Shown: positions 1 to 9,005 of the stretch, in pieces
How the letters are laid out: each line of letters opens with the position of its first letter
Position numbering within the stretch: position 1 is the first letter of the stretch
Source: an uncultured Lachnospiraceae bacterium
GTDB lineage: Bacteria > Bacillota_A > Clostridia > Lachnospirales > Lachnospiraceae
DNA length: 58,960 nucleotides
NCBI GenBank assembly: GCA_910577835.1
Contig: CAJTOU010000019.1
Span: 1-58,960 of the forward strand
Reading direction: 5' to 3'
Made by a program: the position numbers and the translations under genes
The notes under the pieces: model-generated
Seen by the model: the letters and a program-made list of their open reading frames with translations, nothing else
Database searches by the model: none
What the model was told of the DNA's origin: nothing

Positions 1-834
1 GTCCATAGTCTGTTTATTGCGGCAGTTGGTAAATTTTTTCATATACCATTTGGTATGCTTCCAAGCTTTTACTGGTATGATGGATTTATGGAAGATGAAT
101 ATCAAATTTTTTATATTAACAGTGGGAAAGAAATATTACATACTATAAAAACTGAAAGGAATCATGGTGCAATAGTAATTGGAGATATTGATTTTGAGGG
201 ACGGTATCCACAATTGCCAGCATCTTCTAGAGAGGTCAAGGCTGTAGCAGATATGTTAAAGGTTACACCTATAACAGGAAAGAATGCAACATCAGATTGT
301 TTGAACAATCCCACCGGAATATTTCATATATCTACACATTCTAATAAAAGCGATAATTATTTAGAGAGCAATAAAGATCCAATGGATCAGATTGGATTGG
401 TATTTGCTGGAGGAGAATTTTTTACCATTAAAAAAATTAGTCAATTAAATCTTTCAGGAACAAATTTAGTTGTACTTTCTGTCTGTGGAATTATGGAAAC
501 AGAAGGGGTATATAGTGATATTGGGTTGGGAATTAGAAGAGCGTTTATCAATGCTGGTGTGAGATTTATTATTTTAAATCTTTGGAAAACAGATGATTAT
601 GCTACCGAGTTGCTTATGAAGTGTTTTTATGATTATTATATTAATAAAAGTACAGGAATTGAAGAATCACTAAAAAAAGCAAAGCATTTTCTTAGAGTTA
701 GTACAATAAGTGATATAAAAAAATCTTCATATTATGATAGAAATATAGATTCAGTAGTTAATCTTATGAATGATGAAGAAAAACCATATATTCATCCTTA
801 TTATTGGGCAGGATTTATTCTTGTTGGTATTTAA
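1..834 (+). CDS. CHAT-domain (caspase-like) protease, 5' truncated by window edge
   Basis: The reading frame is open from base 1, so the first ATG in it (55) is probably internal and the start lies upstream. The visible 277 residues look like the C-terminal CHAT (Caspase HetF Associated with TPRs) peptidase domain. A His dyad-type motif (FHISTHS) is followed by a strand and the catalytic-type Cys in LSVCG. The typical CHAT tail comes next: an AGVRFIILNLWKTDDYATELLMKCFYDYY-like segment, written here only to name its key residues Ala-Gly-Val and Trp-Lys-Thr-Asp-Asp, and a final WAGFILVG. CHAT proteases are often the sensor-activated enzyme of defence or cell-death operons. The N-terminal sensor or repeat part is not visible. 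Two small genes follow closely and probably form an operon with it. The family call is firm; the substrate and role are unknown. Confidence 0.85.
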   Translation, partial: VHSLFIAAVGKFFHIPFGMLPSFYWYDGFMEDEYQIFYINSGKEILHTIKTERNHGAIVIGDIDFEGRYPQLPASSREVKAVADMLKVTPITGKNATSDCLNNPTGIFHISTHSNKSDNYLESNKDPMDQIGLVFAGGEFFTIKKISQLNLSGTNLVVLSVCGIMETEGVYSDIGLGIRRAFINAGVRFIILNLWKTDDYATELLMKCFYDYYINKSTGIEESLKKAKHFLRVSTISDIKKSSYYDRNIDSVVNLMNDEEKPYIHPYYWAGFILVGI

Positions 835-867
835 ATAATTGTGCTTATAAGAGAAAGGAGAATTCTA

Positions 868-1131
868 ATGAATGAGTCAGATAAAATCATATTAGCTATT
901 ATAGAAGAAATATATCCAGAATGGATTGAAAGGAAAAAGAGTCAATATTCAAATTTGGAAGGGTATGATAAGTATAAAAAGGTAGTTTTAGATGTGTTTG
1001 GATATGATATAGAACGAGCAGTACTAGAAGTTGAGCGAAGTACAGATTTTACGGATTTAGAAAGAAAGCTGGAAATTATGAAGTTGAGCAAAAAACTAAA
1101 GGAGGAGGAAAAGAAAAAGAAGAAGAAATGA
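868..1131 (+). CDS. Small charged helical protein in the CHAT operon
   Basis: This is an 87-residue protein with no family I recognise. The start at 868 is chosen because GAGAAAGGAG lies about 8 bases upstream; an in-frame GTG at 841 has no such site. It begins with a mixed helical part (MNESDKIILAIIEEIYPEW), continues with charged helices and ends in a run of about ten Lys/Glu residues. It has no signal peptide or membrane segment, so it should be cytoplasmic. It starts 33 bases after the CHAT protease stop, and its own stop overlaps the next start (ATGA). The three genes are therefore probably translated together. It could be an adaptor or regulator for the protease or the membrane protein, which is inference from position only. 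Confidence 0.7.
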   Translation: MNESDKIILAIIEEIYPEWIERKKSQYSNLEGYDKYKKVVLDVFGYDIERAVLEVERSTDFTDLERKLEIMKLSKKLKEEEKKKKKK

Positions 1132-1700
1132 ATTTTATAGATTTTATTCAAACAAATATATTTGTAACAGCTTTGACCTTATTGATTACTTTGGCAACTT
1201 GTATAATTAGTGAAGTTCACGGTTATAGAAAGATGAAGATAGAAAACTTCAATGATATTTATAAATGTCTTGATGAATTTGCGAAAAAAAGAAGCAAAAT
1301 TTTAGATAAATGCAAGAAAATTTCTGAGGAATTGGCTGCTGCTCTTCCTGAAAAATGGGATGGAAAAACAGATAATGAATATATGAAAAAATATCATAAC
1401 AGTTATCATGGCATAAATGAAATAGTTGCTGAATATTCAAAAGTTTTGGATCTTTTTTTGTCCTTTTCTCATTTTTTATACAAAAACAAACCCATTATAC
1501 CTATTATTAAAACAGAATGTTGGTCCATTTTGAGCTTATATGAATTACTTATAACTATGGAATGTAATTCAGGAATATATAAGATAAAATATTCACAGAT
1601 TGTATCACTTGTGCAGTTTATTTGTTTGTCAGGGAAGAAAAATGACAAGAAAAGATTGACAGAATATTTACAAAGAAATCAGATATCTGAGTTTGATTAG
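1128..1700 (+). CDS. Single-pass membrane protein in the CHAT operon
   Basis: This 190-residue protein has one hydrophobic segment near the N-terminus (about residues 7-29, FVTALTLLITLATCII). A mostly helical, Lys/Glu-rich part follows and should face the cytoplasm if the N-terminus is outside. The start ATG overlaps the stop of the preceding small gene by four bases (ATGA), a sign of translational coupling. I recognise no family. A membrane-anchored partner beside a CHAT protease fits a protease-activated effector or a membrane sensor. No pore-forming or nuclease motif is visible, so the function is open. Confidence 0.7.
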   Translation: MNFIDFIQTNIFVTALTLLITLATCIISEVHGYRKMKIENFNDIYKCLDEFAKKRSKILDKCKKISEELAAALPEKWDGKTDNEYMKKYHNSYHGINEIVAEYSKVLDLFLSFSHFLYKNKPIIPIIKTECWSILSLYELLITMECNSGIYKIKYSQIVSLVQFICLSGKKNDKKRLTEYLQRNQISEFD

Positions 1701-2347
1701 TAATTGTTATCTTTTCAGCCATTTTGATTTTTGTTAAGGATTACGTAATCTAGCATATTGTATTTATATATTCGTTGATGTAAAATTAGAATAGTTGAAA
1801 TAACATACTTTAAGTTTTAATTTTAAACAGCAAAGGCTATAGAATTTTATTACTATTTATTTCAAAGTTTTGTACAGAGTTACTCCAAACTATACTTTGA
1901 AGAATTTAAAAGAATAACAAAAGCAGAAAAGGATTTTTACAGCAGACGTTTATTTTTCAGTAGTATATTTCTGGAATAGATACAAGTTTTGGGTGTATAA
2001 CAAGAAAAATTCTCACTTCATTCGATTAGAAGTAGTTATATGGATGCAGAACTGTACAAGAAATTGGCATCCATATTTGTACTATTCTCTATTTTGAAGC
2101 ATTCATGCTTTCAGGAAAATGCTTAGACAATGGGATTAGATGTAAAAAATCTATTGTTGTATTTAATTGCAATATATTTAGCATATAAAATAATAGAACG
2201 GAGGGGGGATTTGCAGAAGATATAAAAGCAAGGCATTTGATGTGCTGATTCAACTAACGTTTTTGAATCTAGAAGACCCTATTACAAATTAGCACAACTG
2301 AACAGGAAAATAAAAAAATCATTGAGATAATACATACATATAAGTCT
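1701..2347. other. Gene-free AT-rich spacer with one hairpin
   Basis: No convincing gene is seen on either strand in these 650 bases. A perfect 10-bp inverted repeat (ATATGGATGC / GCATCCATAT, 2038-2047 and 2067-2076) could form a hairpin, but no T-run follows. A purine-rich GGAGGGGGG near 2203 has no worthwhile reading frame after it. The stretch may be decayed coding DNA next to the regulator pseudogene. Confidence 0.5.
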
Positions 2348-2396
2348 AAAAAAACTCCAATAATCTGAGTGTTTATAAGGATTATTAGAGTTTTTC
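2348..2396. terminator. Bidirectional terminator-like hairpin
   Basis: AAAAACTCCAATAATC (2350-2365) pairs with GATTATTAGAGTTTTT (2380-2395) with one G-T type mismatch. A-runs and T-runs on the outside let it act on either strand. It lies downstream of the CHAT operon and about 110 bases beyond the end of the minus-strand regulator pseudogene. Confidence 0.6.
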
Positions 2397-2507
2397 AATA
2401 TTTTAATTGTAAAGAATGGGAGAATATTTTCCTGATTTCATCAAGGAATATTTTTGCAAATATATTAATATATAACAAATTTAAATTTTATACTTCTGAA
2501 ATTTTCT

Positions 2508-3214
2508 TTATATTGTCTGGTTAATAAACTTTATTCCAGTATTTAAAAATTCAATAATTATTTCTTGATTCTGTTCAGAAAGCTTTTGAAATATTTCTTC
2601 TAAACACTGGTAGTCTTCTAATTTTCCACAAATAAAATAAGATGGACAGATTTCGAGAGTGTTATAAATATTCATAAGTAGCTCTGCATTTGCCGTTCGT
2701 TCTCCTTTTTCTATCTTCCTGTACTTTTTTATATCAACATCCATAATTTTTGCCATTTGTACTTGCGTTAAATCAAATGTATTACTGATATTTTTCCAAC
2801 AATCATTTTTTGTTTACTGCCCGAAAGAAAAGAATATCTTATCAAACGTTGTAGATTATTCAAGTATTCCAGTTTGTTATCATGAATAGATATTTGCCCA
2901 TAGAAATTATTTAAACTGAACAATATCAAATTTATATATCTATATTTGGCAGAAGGAATAGAAGACCGATTTTTGTCCAGAGTGGGAAAAATTGTATTTT
3001 TGGTCAGTTTGCCTGTGATAAGAAAATCAATTATCTAAATGTGTTTTTATATGAAGTTGCAATAGGTCATAGTAGGAAATACGATATTCATTTGATTCCA
3101 GTTTACTATTTCATATTGAGTGACAGAAAAAATTTCTGCAAGCTGTGTTTGCGTGATTTGATGATTATGACGATATTGGATTAATCTTTTTATAATATCA
3201 ATATGTCCAACCAT
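2508..3214 (-). pseudogene. Decayed double-XRE regulator, paralogue of the gene at 9232-9948
   Basis: The last 82 codons (2508-2756) read as an intact C-terminal XRE helix-turn-helix half: MAKIMDVDIKKYRKIEKGER..., then a CPSYFICGK tail. This is nearly the same as the C-terminal half of the protein at 9232-9948. The upstream DNA to 3214 still matches the first half, including a start codon with an AGGAG site and the segment coding for TQTQLAEIFSVTQ. It carries single-base indels near 3100, 3035 and 2815 that break the frame. The gene is therefore a dead duplicate. The C-terminal part might still be translated from the internal ATG at 2756, but no ribosome binding site supports this. Confidence 0.85.
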
Positions 3215-3361
3215 ATTTTTTTCTCCTAAGATTTATTATTCTGTATACAGTAAAAAATCCTATAAGAAAACTTCCTTTTTGGGAATAAATAATCTAGAAA
3301 ACACTATTTTATTTTTAATTATTAAAATATAAAGTCGAATATTAATATTATAGAAGAAATT

Positions 3362-4756
3362 CTATTTTACAATATAATTTTCTTGTTCATCAAAAACAAG
3401 AGAAACTTTTTTTGTATACAAAGTGTTATCAGAAAAACTTTCGATAATTAAACTGGCTTTGTACTGGTTCTTGATTTTAAATATAGTCATATATCCAATT
3501 CCGCTTCCACCTTCCGTAGCGTGTGTAGTACAAGGGATAGTTCCAAGATTCAGTAATGTTTCCTGTTTGAAAGGGATACCATTATCAAAACAGCAGATTT
3601 GAAACAGATTATTTATCATTCCCATATGAACTAAAATTTTTCCTGTATTTATCCCTTTTGTTGCAATTACAGAATTATCAATAAGGTCTGCAATAAGAGT
3701 ATTTAAATCTTTGTTGCTTATTGTATTTTTACAAATTTGTTTTATATTGCCGAAAACTGATAAATCAAATTGAATCTGAAATTGCATTGCTCTTTTAGAC
3801 ATATATGAAAGAATAGAGTCTGTGGAAGTCATCCCCGTAGAAGGTAGTGTTTTGTATATTACATCGTAGGTATGTATAATTCTTGAACGTTCATGACTCA
3901 TAATCTGCAGGTCATTCAGCAAAAGTCTGGCACGAGTAGCATCTTCATGGTTATTGGCATAATATGATAATAATTCTTTTACAGCCAGTTCCATAGCAGG
4001 AATTAATTTATTATCTTTGTGAATAATAGTAGCGAGATATTTATTATTATCTTCAAGCAAACTGATTTTATTATTTTGATGTTTAATCTTTTCGCTTAGT
4101 CTTATAAGTTCAGCTTCTTTTAAATGTTCCATATATAACTTTTTTAAGCATACTTTCCACCATTTTAATATGAAGAAAGCTGAAAAAGATAAAAGAATAG
4201 TAAATATAATATAAATTTTATCAGTTTCACCACCATTATTTAAAATAATAGCAAAAAGGAGTATGGACAGGCTTAGCCAGATACCAGATGTATTTGAAAA
4301 TTTATTCAAAAGGAAAGGCATTCCTTTGGATAAACCTCGTATTTTAAAAATTCGTAATAAAAAAAGAAATTCGATTATGGATGATATCAAAAACAAATAG
4401 ATAGGTGCTGTGTTCAACTTCTTGTCAAAAGGATAAATAAGTAGTATAGATAATAGATAAGATAATGAACTGATAGAATAATTAAATACATAAGATATAA
4501 TATAAGTAATAAAAGCAAGTTTATAATGAATTTTAGATTTGATAGTAATAAAAATCAGAAGAACAATAAATGAAAAAGTAAGTGAAAAATATTCTTGAAA
4601 TGGTCTGAGATAGGTGATAAGAAAAGATACAATTATTGCAAATAGAAAATAGCTAAATAAAGTTTTACTGCGAGGTTTTGTTAGATTCAGTAATTTGTAA
4701 TAAATTTTAACTGTAAAAATAGTAATAAAAAAATACTTTATAAAAATATCAAACAT
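3362..4756 (-). CDS. AgrC-like membrane sensor histidine kinase (GHKL family)
   Basis: This 464-residue protein has an N-terminal region of about six membrane segments (residues 1-200), a coiled-coil linker (about 205-240) and a cytoplasmic kinase core. The core shows a putative phospho-accepting His in ATIIHKDNKL, the N box (LIADLIDNSVIAT), the G1 box (CFDNGIPF) and the G2 box (GSGIGYMTI). This layout is that of AgrC/ComD-type kinases that sense peptides. It is the second gene after the Spo0A-like response regulator on the same strand. A 174-base gap separates them, and it contains a tiny gene on the opposite strand (4878-4922). The family call is firm; the ligand is inferred to be a peptide. 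Confidence 0.9.
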   Translation of the reverse strand: MFDIFIKYFFITIFTVKIYYKLLNLTKPRSKTLFSYFLFAIIVSFLITYLRPFQEYFSLTFSFIVLLIFITIKSKIHYKLAFITYIISYVFNYSISSLSYLLSILLIYPFDKKLNTAPIYLFLISSIIEFLFLLRIFKIRGLSKGMPFLLNKFSNTSGIWLSLSILLFAIILNNGGETDKIYIIFTILLSFSAFFILKWWKVCLKKLYMEHLKEAELIRLSEKIKHQNNKISLLEDNNKYLATIIHKDNKLIPAMELAVKELLSYYANNHEDATRARLLLNDLQIMSHERSRIIHTYDVIYKTLPSTGMTSTDSILSYMSKRAMQFQIQFDLSVFGNIKQICKNTISNKDLNTLIADLIDNSVIATKGINTGKILVHMGMINNLFQICCFDNGIPFKQETLLNLGTIPCTTHATEGGSGIGYMTIFKIKNQYKASLIIESFSDNTLYTKKVSLVFDEQENYIVK

Positions 4757-4877
4757 AAAAATCCTTTCTTAATTCTTAAATTGAATATTCATAATACAAC
4801 AAAAAACTACCCCCTTATTCCAATTCGTATTTTATATAAAAAAAAGTATGATTGAAAAAAACAAGGAGGTAACAGAT

Positions 4878-4922
4878 ATGTGGAGAATCTGGGAAGTGCT
4901 TAGCTACATGCTAGGATTATAG
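4878..4922 (+). CDS. 14-residue peptide gene inside a two-component system; candidate signal peptide
   Basis: ATG at 4878 opens a 14-codon frame, MWRIWEVLSYMLGL, ending in TAG. The ribosome binding site AAGGAGGT (4862-4869) is almost a full anti-16S match at an 8-base spacing, better than that of most genes here. An in-frame ATG at 4848 would give a 24-residue form but has no ribosome binding site. The frame is on the plus strand between the response regulator and the kinase, both minus, and ends 8 bases before the regulator's stop. The peptide is amphipathic and aromatic (two Trp, one Tyr) and lacks a secretion leader or cysteine, so it is not a classical AgrD. It could be a leaderless pheromone for the adjacent kinase, a regulatory leader peptide, or chance. 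No processing or export gene is nearby. Confidence 0.6.
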   Translation: MWRIWEVLSYMLGL

Positions 4923-4930
4923 TAATATTC

Positions 4931-5734
4931 CTAATATAGAAAGTTTTCGCTGTCTCGTATTTTAATTGCATAATAGCAAATAAATTCTGTAATGGTGGGA
5001 ACACCTCTATCAGATTGAATCCTGGCAGTATAGTTTTGTTCTAATGTGTCAATATCACAGGTAGACCATGCCTTGTTGATAGCATTTTGCATAGCACGTT
5101 CTATACTGGCAGGAGATTTTCTGTAGGTTTTAGCAATTGTATCAGATAAGTGTTCGGTCTTAGAATGTATAGATAATTCTATTGCATCAGTTAAGTATGT
5201 ATATCCTAATACTTTCGGATTGATTCCAACACTATTAAGATATATATGGATTTTCTGTCTTAAACGCTGTTTTTTCAAATGAGGAGAATCTGTTGCGGAC
5301 ACGATAGGAAGTTCTGTTTTGGGATAACATTTATTTTGAATTACATCATATAACATCAATATAAAGTTAATCACATTTTTGGCAGAGTAGTCTGCCTGAT
5401 TTTTTGTCATAATAAAATCTGCGCCGGATTGACGTGTAAATTCGTGAATAATGCTGCTTGTATTGTTAGTAGTAACAAGAATATAAGGCGTTATTCCTAA
5501 ATGTAAGTTCTTTAAATTATTTAAGACATCTAAACCTGTACCACTCCCCATATGCAGTTCAAGGTCAAGAATAATGATATCAGGATAATACTCCTGAATG
5601 TAGTCTGATGCTTGATATGCACTATTGGTATTTGCAACAAGAACAAGTTTTTCGGAGTTATTGATACAATCAATTAAAGATTGGCATTCAACAGGATTAT
5701 CCTCAACAAGAAGGATAGTAAGTTCATTCTTCAT
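4931..5734 (-). CDS. Spo0A-like response regulator
   Basis: This 267-residue protein has an N-terminal receiver domain with the acidic pair E11-D12 and the phospho-accepting D57 in DIIILDLEL. The C-terminal DNA-binding domain resembles Spo0A_C: KIHIYLNSVGINPKVLGYTYL, then a RKSPASIERAMQNAINKAW segment (named by its key residues Ser-Ile-Glu-Arg-Ala and Ala-Trp) and GVPTITEFI. Spo0A itself is about the same length, but here the regulator is paired with a GHKL kinase, so it is a dedicated paralogue rather than the sporulation master regulator. It probably binds Spo0A-box-like sites. I saw no clear TGTCGAA box in the short gap to the kinase. The gene should be transcribed before the kinase gene. 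Confidence 0.88.
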   Translation of the reverse strand: MKNELTILLVEDNPVECQSLIDCINNSEKLVLVANTNSAYQASDYIQEYYPDIIILDLELHMGSGTGLDVLNNLKNLHLGITPYILVTTNNTSSIIHEFTRQSGADFIMTKNQADYSAKNVINFILMLYDVIQNKCYPKTELPIVSATDSPHLKKQRLRQKIHIYLNSVGINPKVLGYTYLTDAIELSIHSKTEHLSDTIAKTYRKSPASIERAMQNAINKAWSTCDIDTLEQNYTARIQSDRGVPTITEFICYYAIKIRDSENFLY

Positions 5735-6020
5735 ATTTTATATTCCTCATTTTCTTATATATTATACTATTTATTGTAAAAATTCTTTTTGCATTATATA
5801 CCTTTAAAATAAAAAAATCAATAAAAAATAAAAAAAATTATTAAAGAAAAAAGGAAACCAGAAGAGTTATAGAAGATATTAACTAAAAGAATGTAATAAA
5901 TACAAATATATCAAAAAAATAATTTATAAATGAAATACATTTAAAATACTATTTATAAAAACTTCCTTATTGTTTAAAATCGGAATAAAAACAATTATAA
6001 AAGGAGAATTATTTTTTAAT

Positions 6021-6731
6021 ATGAGTAAGCAAAATCAGAAGTTATTTAATTACACAAAATTATTGGAAGATATCCAAAAAAGGTGTAAGAAAAGTCAGGA
6101 AGAATTAAGTGTAGACATAGATTGTACAGCCTCCCACATTTCTAATGTAAAAAATGGAAAATCTACATTTTCATTTGATAAAACATTGCAACTTTTAAAT
6201 AAATATGGATATTGTATAGAAGATTATCTAGAAAATGGACGTAACATGACAAAGCAAATGAAAGAGGAGTACAATGAATGGAGGCAAGATATTGATGTTG
6301 AACTTCAATTATTGATATTAAATCAAGTGGAAGTTATAATTAAATTTAATCATACAAAGTCAAAAGAAAAACAGATGGATTTGATTAGTGAAGGGAAAAT
6401 AAAGAAGATTTCAGAAAATATACGTCATATTCGTACAGAAAAGGGAGTATCTGTAGAAGGGATGTGTAAATGTTTAAATATGAAAGAAACAACATATCGA
6501 AATATTGAAAATGCCTCAAATAGAACTACTATAGATAATTACGCGCATATTGCTAAAATTTTAGATGTGCCTTTAACACTTCTTTTAGGTGATAGTTTGA
6601 AAAATAAGGAAATGTTGGTTAGTTATCGATTGGAGAATGTTCTTTCTATGATGAATTTTGTAGAAAAAAGGGAAATGAAAAAGATGATGAAAGAAATGGT
6701 GGAGGTGTTTAAAAAATATAAAAAATGGTAA
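6021..6731 (+). CDS. Two-domain XRE-type transcriptional regulator
   Basis: The protein is about 236 residues from the ATG at 6021 (MSKQNQK). An AAGGAG at 6001-6006 sits 14 bases upstream, rather far. An N-terminal HTH (about residues 12-60, SQEELSVDIDCTASHISNVKNGKS) and a second HTH (about 130-190, VSVEGMCKCLNMKETTYRNIEN) flank a helical linker. The C-terminus is a Lys/Met/Glu helix. It is a clear paralogue of the regulator at 46725-47426, which stands next to the flagellin-glycosylation genes; both carry a TYRNIEN or SYRNMEN motif and an AKILxVPxxxLL motif. It is divergent from the Spo0A-like regulator gene and may control that system or surface genes. The target is unknown. Confidence 0.8.
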   Translation: MSKQNQKLFNYTKLLEDIQKRCKKSQEELSVDIDCTASHISNVKNGKSTFSFDKTLQLLNKYGYCIEDYLENGRNMTKQMKEEYNEWRQDIDVELQLLILNQVEVIIKFNHTKSKEKQMDLISEGKIKKISENIRHIRTEKGVSVEGMCKCLNMKETTYRNIENASNRTTIDNYAHIAKILDVPLTLLLGDSLKNKEMLVSYRLENVLSMMNFVEKREMKKMMKEMVEVFKKYKKW

Positions 6732-6860
6732 GTATGAGATAATATTTATTTTAAGAAAGAGTATTTACAGAAAACAGGATTTTAAGGCATAAACTATAGT
6801 GAATTTTAGAGTAGAATTAATTTCGCTTTTCTAATATAATAAAGAAAATGGAGTTTTACT

Positions 6861-7235
6861 ATGAATCCAATCATGTTTCATCCAATCACATTAGAAGCTT
6901 GGACTTCAGATTATAAAATAAACCTTTTGTTTCAGACAAAACTGAAAAACTATCTTCAAAATTACTTCTTATGTTTTCGTTCAGAACCTCAAAGAAAACT
7001 GTTTGAGACATTTATCCATGCTCTTTTAAGTCTACTGGAATGTAAATTCATTGAGCCAATCGTCCTTCACTTTTTTATTAAAAAGTATGTCAGACCCATG
7101 CGGCAGTTCTTTTCATGGTCTCCATTTAAGGAACAACTAATTCTTGAAACTTACCAGAAGCTGCTTTCTGATCAGATTGGAAATAGCACTGGTATACTGT
7201 CTGTGGATGACACTGTGATATTGTATAATACTTGA
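6861..7235 (+). pseudogene. Transposase N-terminal fragment (DDE type, IS701/IS4-like)
   Basis: 124 codons begin at an ATG (MNPIMFHPITLEAW) and end abruptly after ILSVDDTVI, the strand that carries the first catalytic Asp of a DDE transposase. Everything beyond is missing; the next DNA belongs to an IS3-type element whose first gene starts 50 bases on. The simplest reading is an older transposase gene cut by insertion of the second element. The subfamily assignment is tentative. Confidence 0.65.
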
Positions 7236-7286
7236 CACTTCGACTTCACGGATTTATAAAAAAGAAGTGGAAATGGAGATCAGAAA

Positions 7287-8416
7287 ATGGCACAGAAAAA
7301 AGTTTATGACAAGGAATTTAAAATTCAAGCAGTGAAGCTTGGGAGAGAAATCGGTTTCAGCAAAGCAGTAAAAGAGCTGGGTATCAATACAGATACTCTT
7401 TATGGCTGGAATAAGTGTGCCAAAGAAGCACGATTGGATTTGGGGTAGGGAACCCAGACATTAGATACATCTATGAGCCTTACAGAAGAAGTATACAAGC
7501 TCAAGTAGCAAAACAGAGACCTAGCAAAGGAGAATGCACATTTAAAAGAAGAAAATGAATTTTTGGCAGAGGCGAGCGCTTTTTTCGCAGGGAGCCGTTA
7601 GAAGTCAGCAAAAATCTGAGAATGAGATTTATCGATAGAAAGGAAAATGTTGGCATGGTTAAGAGAAAAATCACATTTTATTGTGATATACTTTGTGTAA
7701 CCAAACAAGAGTTTTACTGGTATTTAAAACACCGAGATGAGCCATGGAAATATGAGGGTATTGCAGAAAAAATAAGGAGCATTGTGAAGAAGGATGAATG
7801 CAATGATACTTATGGCCGATGCCGAATGTATCAGGCACTAAAGCTGAAATATCTGGCTGAGGATATTCTCAGTGAAAGGACTGTTTAAAGGTTCATGGAA
7901 GAAATAAGGTTAAGCCACAAACCAAACTGTAAGCTGCATGGTATTACGAAAACCGACAGGGATGCACGAAAATCAGAGGACCTTTTAAAGCGTGATTTTG
8001 CAGCAGAGAAACTGCTTGAAAAATGTGTGATGGATATTACAGAGATTCCAACTTGAGACAGGAAACTTTATGTCTCTGCCATCTTCGACTGCTATGACCT
8101 TTGTGTGCTCGGACTTGTGATGGCAGATAACATGAAAGCAGACCTGTGTATGTTCATGGTAGAGAATGCCCATAAGGCATTTCCATCAATCAGAGGCGCT
8201 GTTATCCACAGTGACCGTGGCAGTCAGTACACTTTACAGAGTGGAACTTAAGCGCGGGGGATTGTACAGAGCATGAACAGTGATGGAGGCAGATGTCATG
8301 ACAATGCAAGCTGTGAAGCGATGTGTGCAAGGATGAAGGAAGAACTCTGTATGGCAGATACGAAAAAAATGACAATTGAGGAACTAAAAACCCTTATATG
8401 GAAATATTTGGAATAG
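7287..8416 (+). pseudogene. Degenerate IS3-family element (orfA plus orfB remnants)
   Basis: orfA starts at 7287 (MAQKKVYDKEFKIQAVKLG..., HTH_Tnp_1 type) and is stopped early after about 53 codons. orfB remnants follow with several in-frame stops and frameshifts. The integrase (rve) core is still readable: MDITEIPT with the first Asp, VIHSDRGSQY with the second Asp, and CHDNASCEAM with the final Glu. A recognisable C-terminus ends at 8416. With at least three stops the transposase cannot be made. Terminal inverted repeats could not be matched, so the element ends are not defined. Confidence 0.85.
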
Positions 8417-8639
8417 TAACATATACTGTTACAAATATGAAAGCCATAGTTTGTTATTATATACGCAGAAATTATTATTATATTTATCCCATAAAAAAAT
8501 TATGTTTTTAAAAAGTTCGCTGTAATATTATATCTGGAATGTTTTATCTGGCAGGTGTTTTTAAAAATCATTCACAGATTCTATCACTACATACTTTCTT
8601 AGTGAAATCCTGTCAGAATAATGCATTATTTTTGGATTT

Positions 8640-9005
8640 TTCCTTTTTTCATTATCAGTTCCACATCCTTTTTCCAAAGCTTCTCAAACAATTTTTGGGA
8701 AATATACCCTTTATCTTCAAACAGATTTTTGTCAGAATTTCCCCATGCTCATTGATTACAAAGTGGAGTTTAAAGCCATGGAATCAGCCAGCAGAACTTT
8801 TTCCTCTCATGGCTATCCCACGAAATACTTTGTTCTGTTGGATTCTATGGTTATCACAGACATCAAGGGTGGTGGAATCTACAAAACTGATTCCAGTACA
8901 TGGATTCTGAAAAGCAGAAGATTTTGTGAATAAAGCCATAGGCAGGGCAGCATAGCGCATAAGTTCCATAAAACGGTTATAGCTGATCAGTTTTGGGAAA
9001 TAACT
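8640..9005 (-). pseudogene. IS982-family transposase remnant
   Basis: Read on the minus strand from about 9005, the DNA encodes FPKL..SYNRFMELMRYA, then CTGISFVDSTTLDVCDNHRI, then HKVFRGIA-like and GKSSAG. This is the conserved core of IS982 transposases, with the catalytic Asp in FVDST. A TGA replaces the expected Trp right after GKSSAG. The frame then continues as FHGFKLHFVINEHGEI before more damage. The N-terminal third is missing. It is a dead copy, in the opposite orientation to the two other transposase remnants. Confidence 0.8.

Noticed and set aside
2203..2300. Possible small gene after the GGAGGGGGG motif
   Set aside because: The frames that follow stop within a few codons and no ATG stands at a useful distance.
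4878..4922. Trp-codon attenuator leader peptide as an explanation for the tiny frame
   Set aside because: Two Trp codons are present, but no downstream trp gene, no terminator/antiterminator pair, and the next gene on that strand is more than 1 kb away.
7228..8440. Intact IS3 element boundaries with terminal inverted repeats
   Set aside because: A left-end-like TGACACTTCG near 7233 has no matching inverted copy near the right side, so the element ends cannot be placed.
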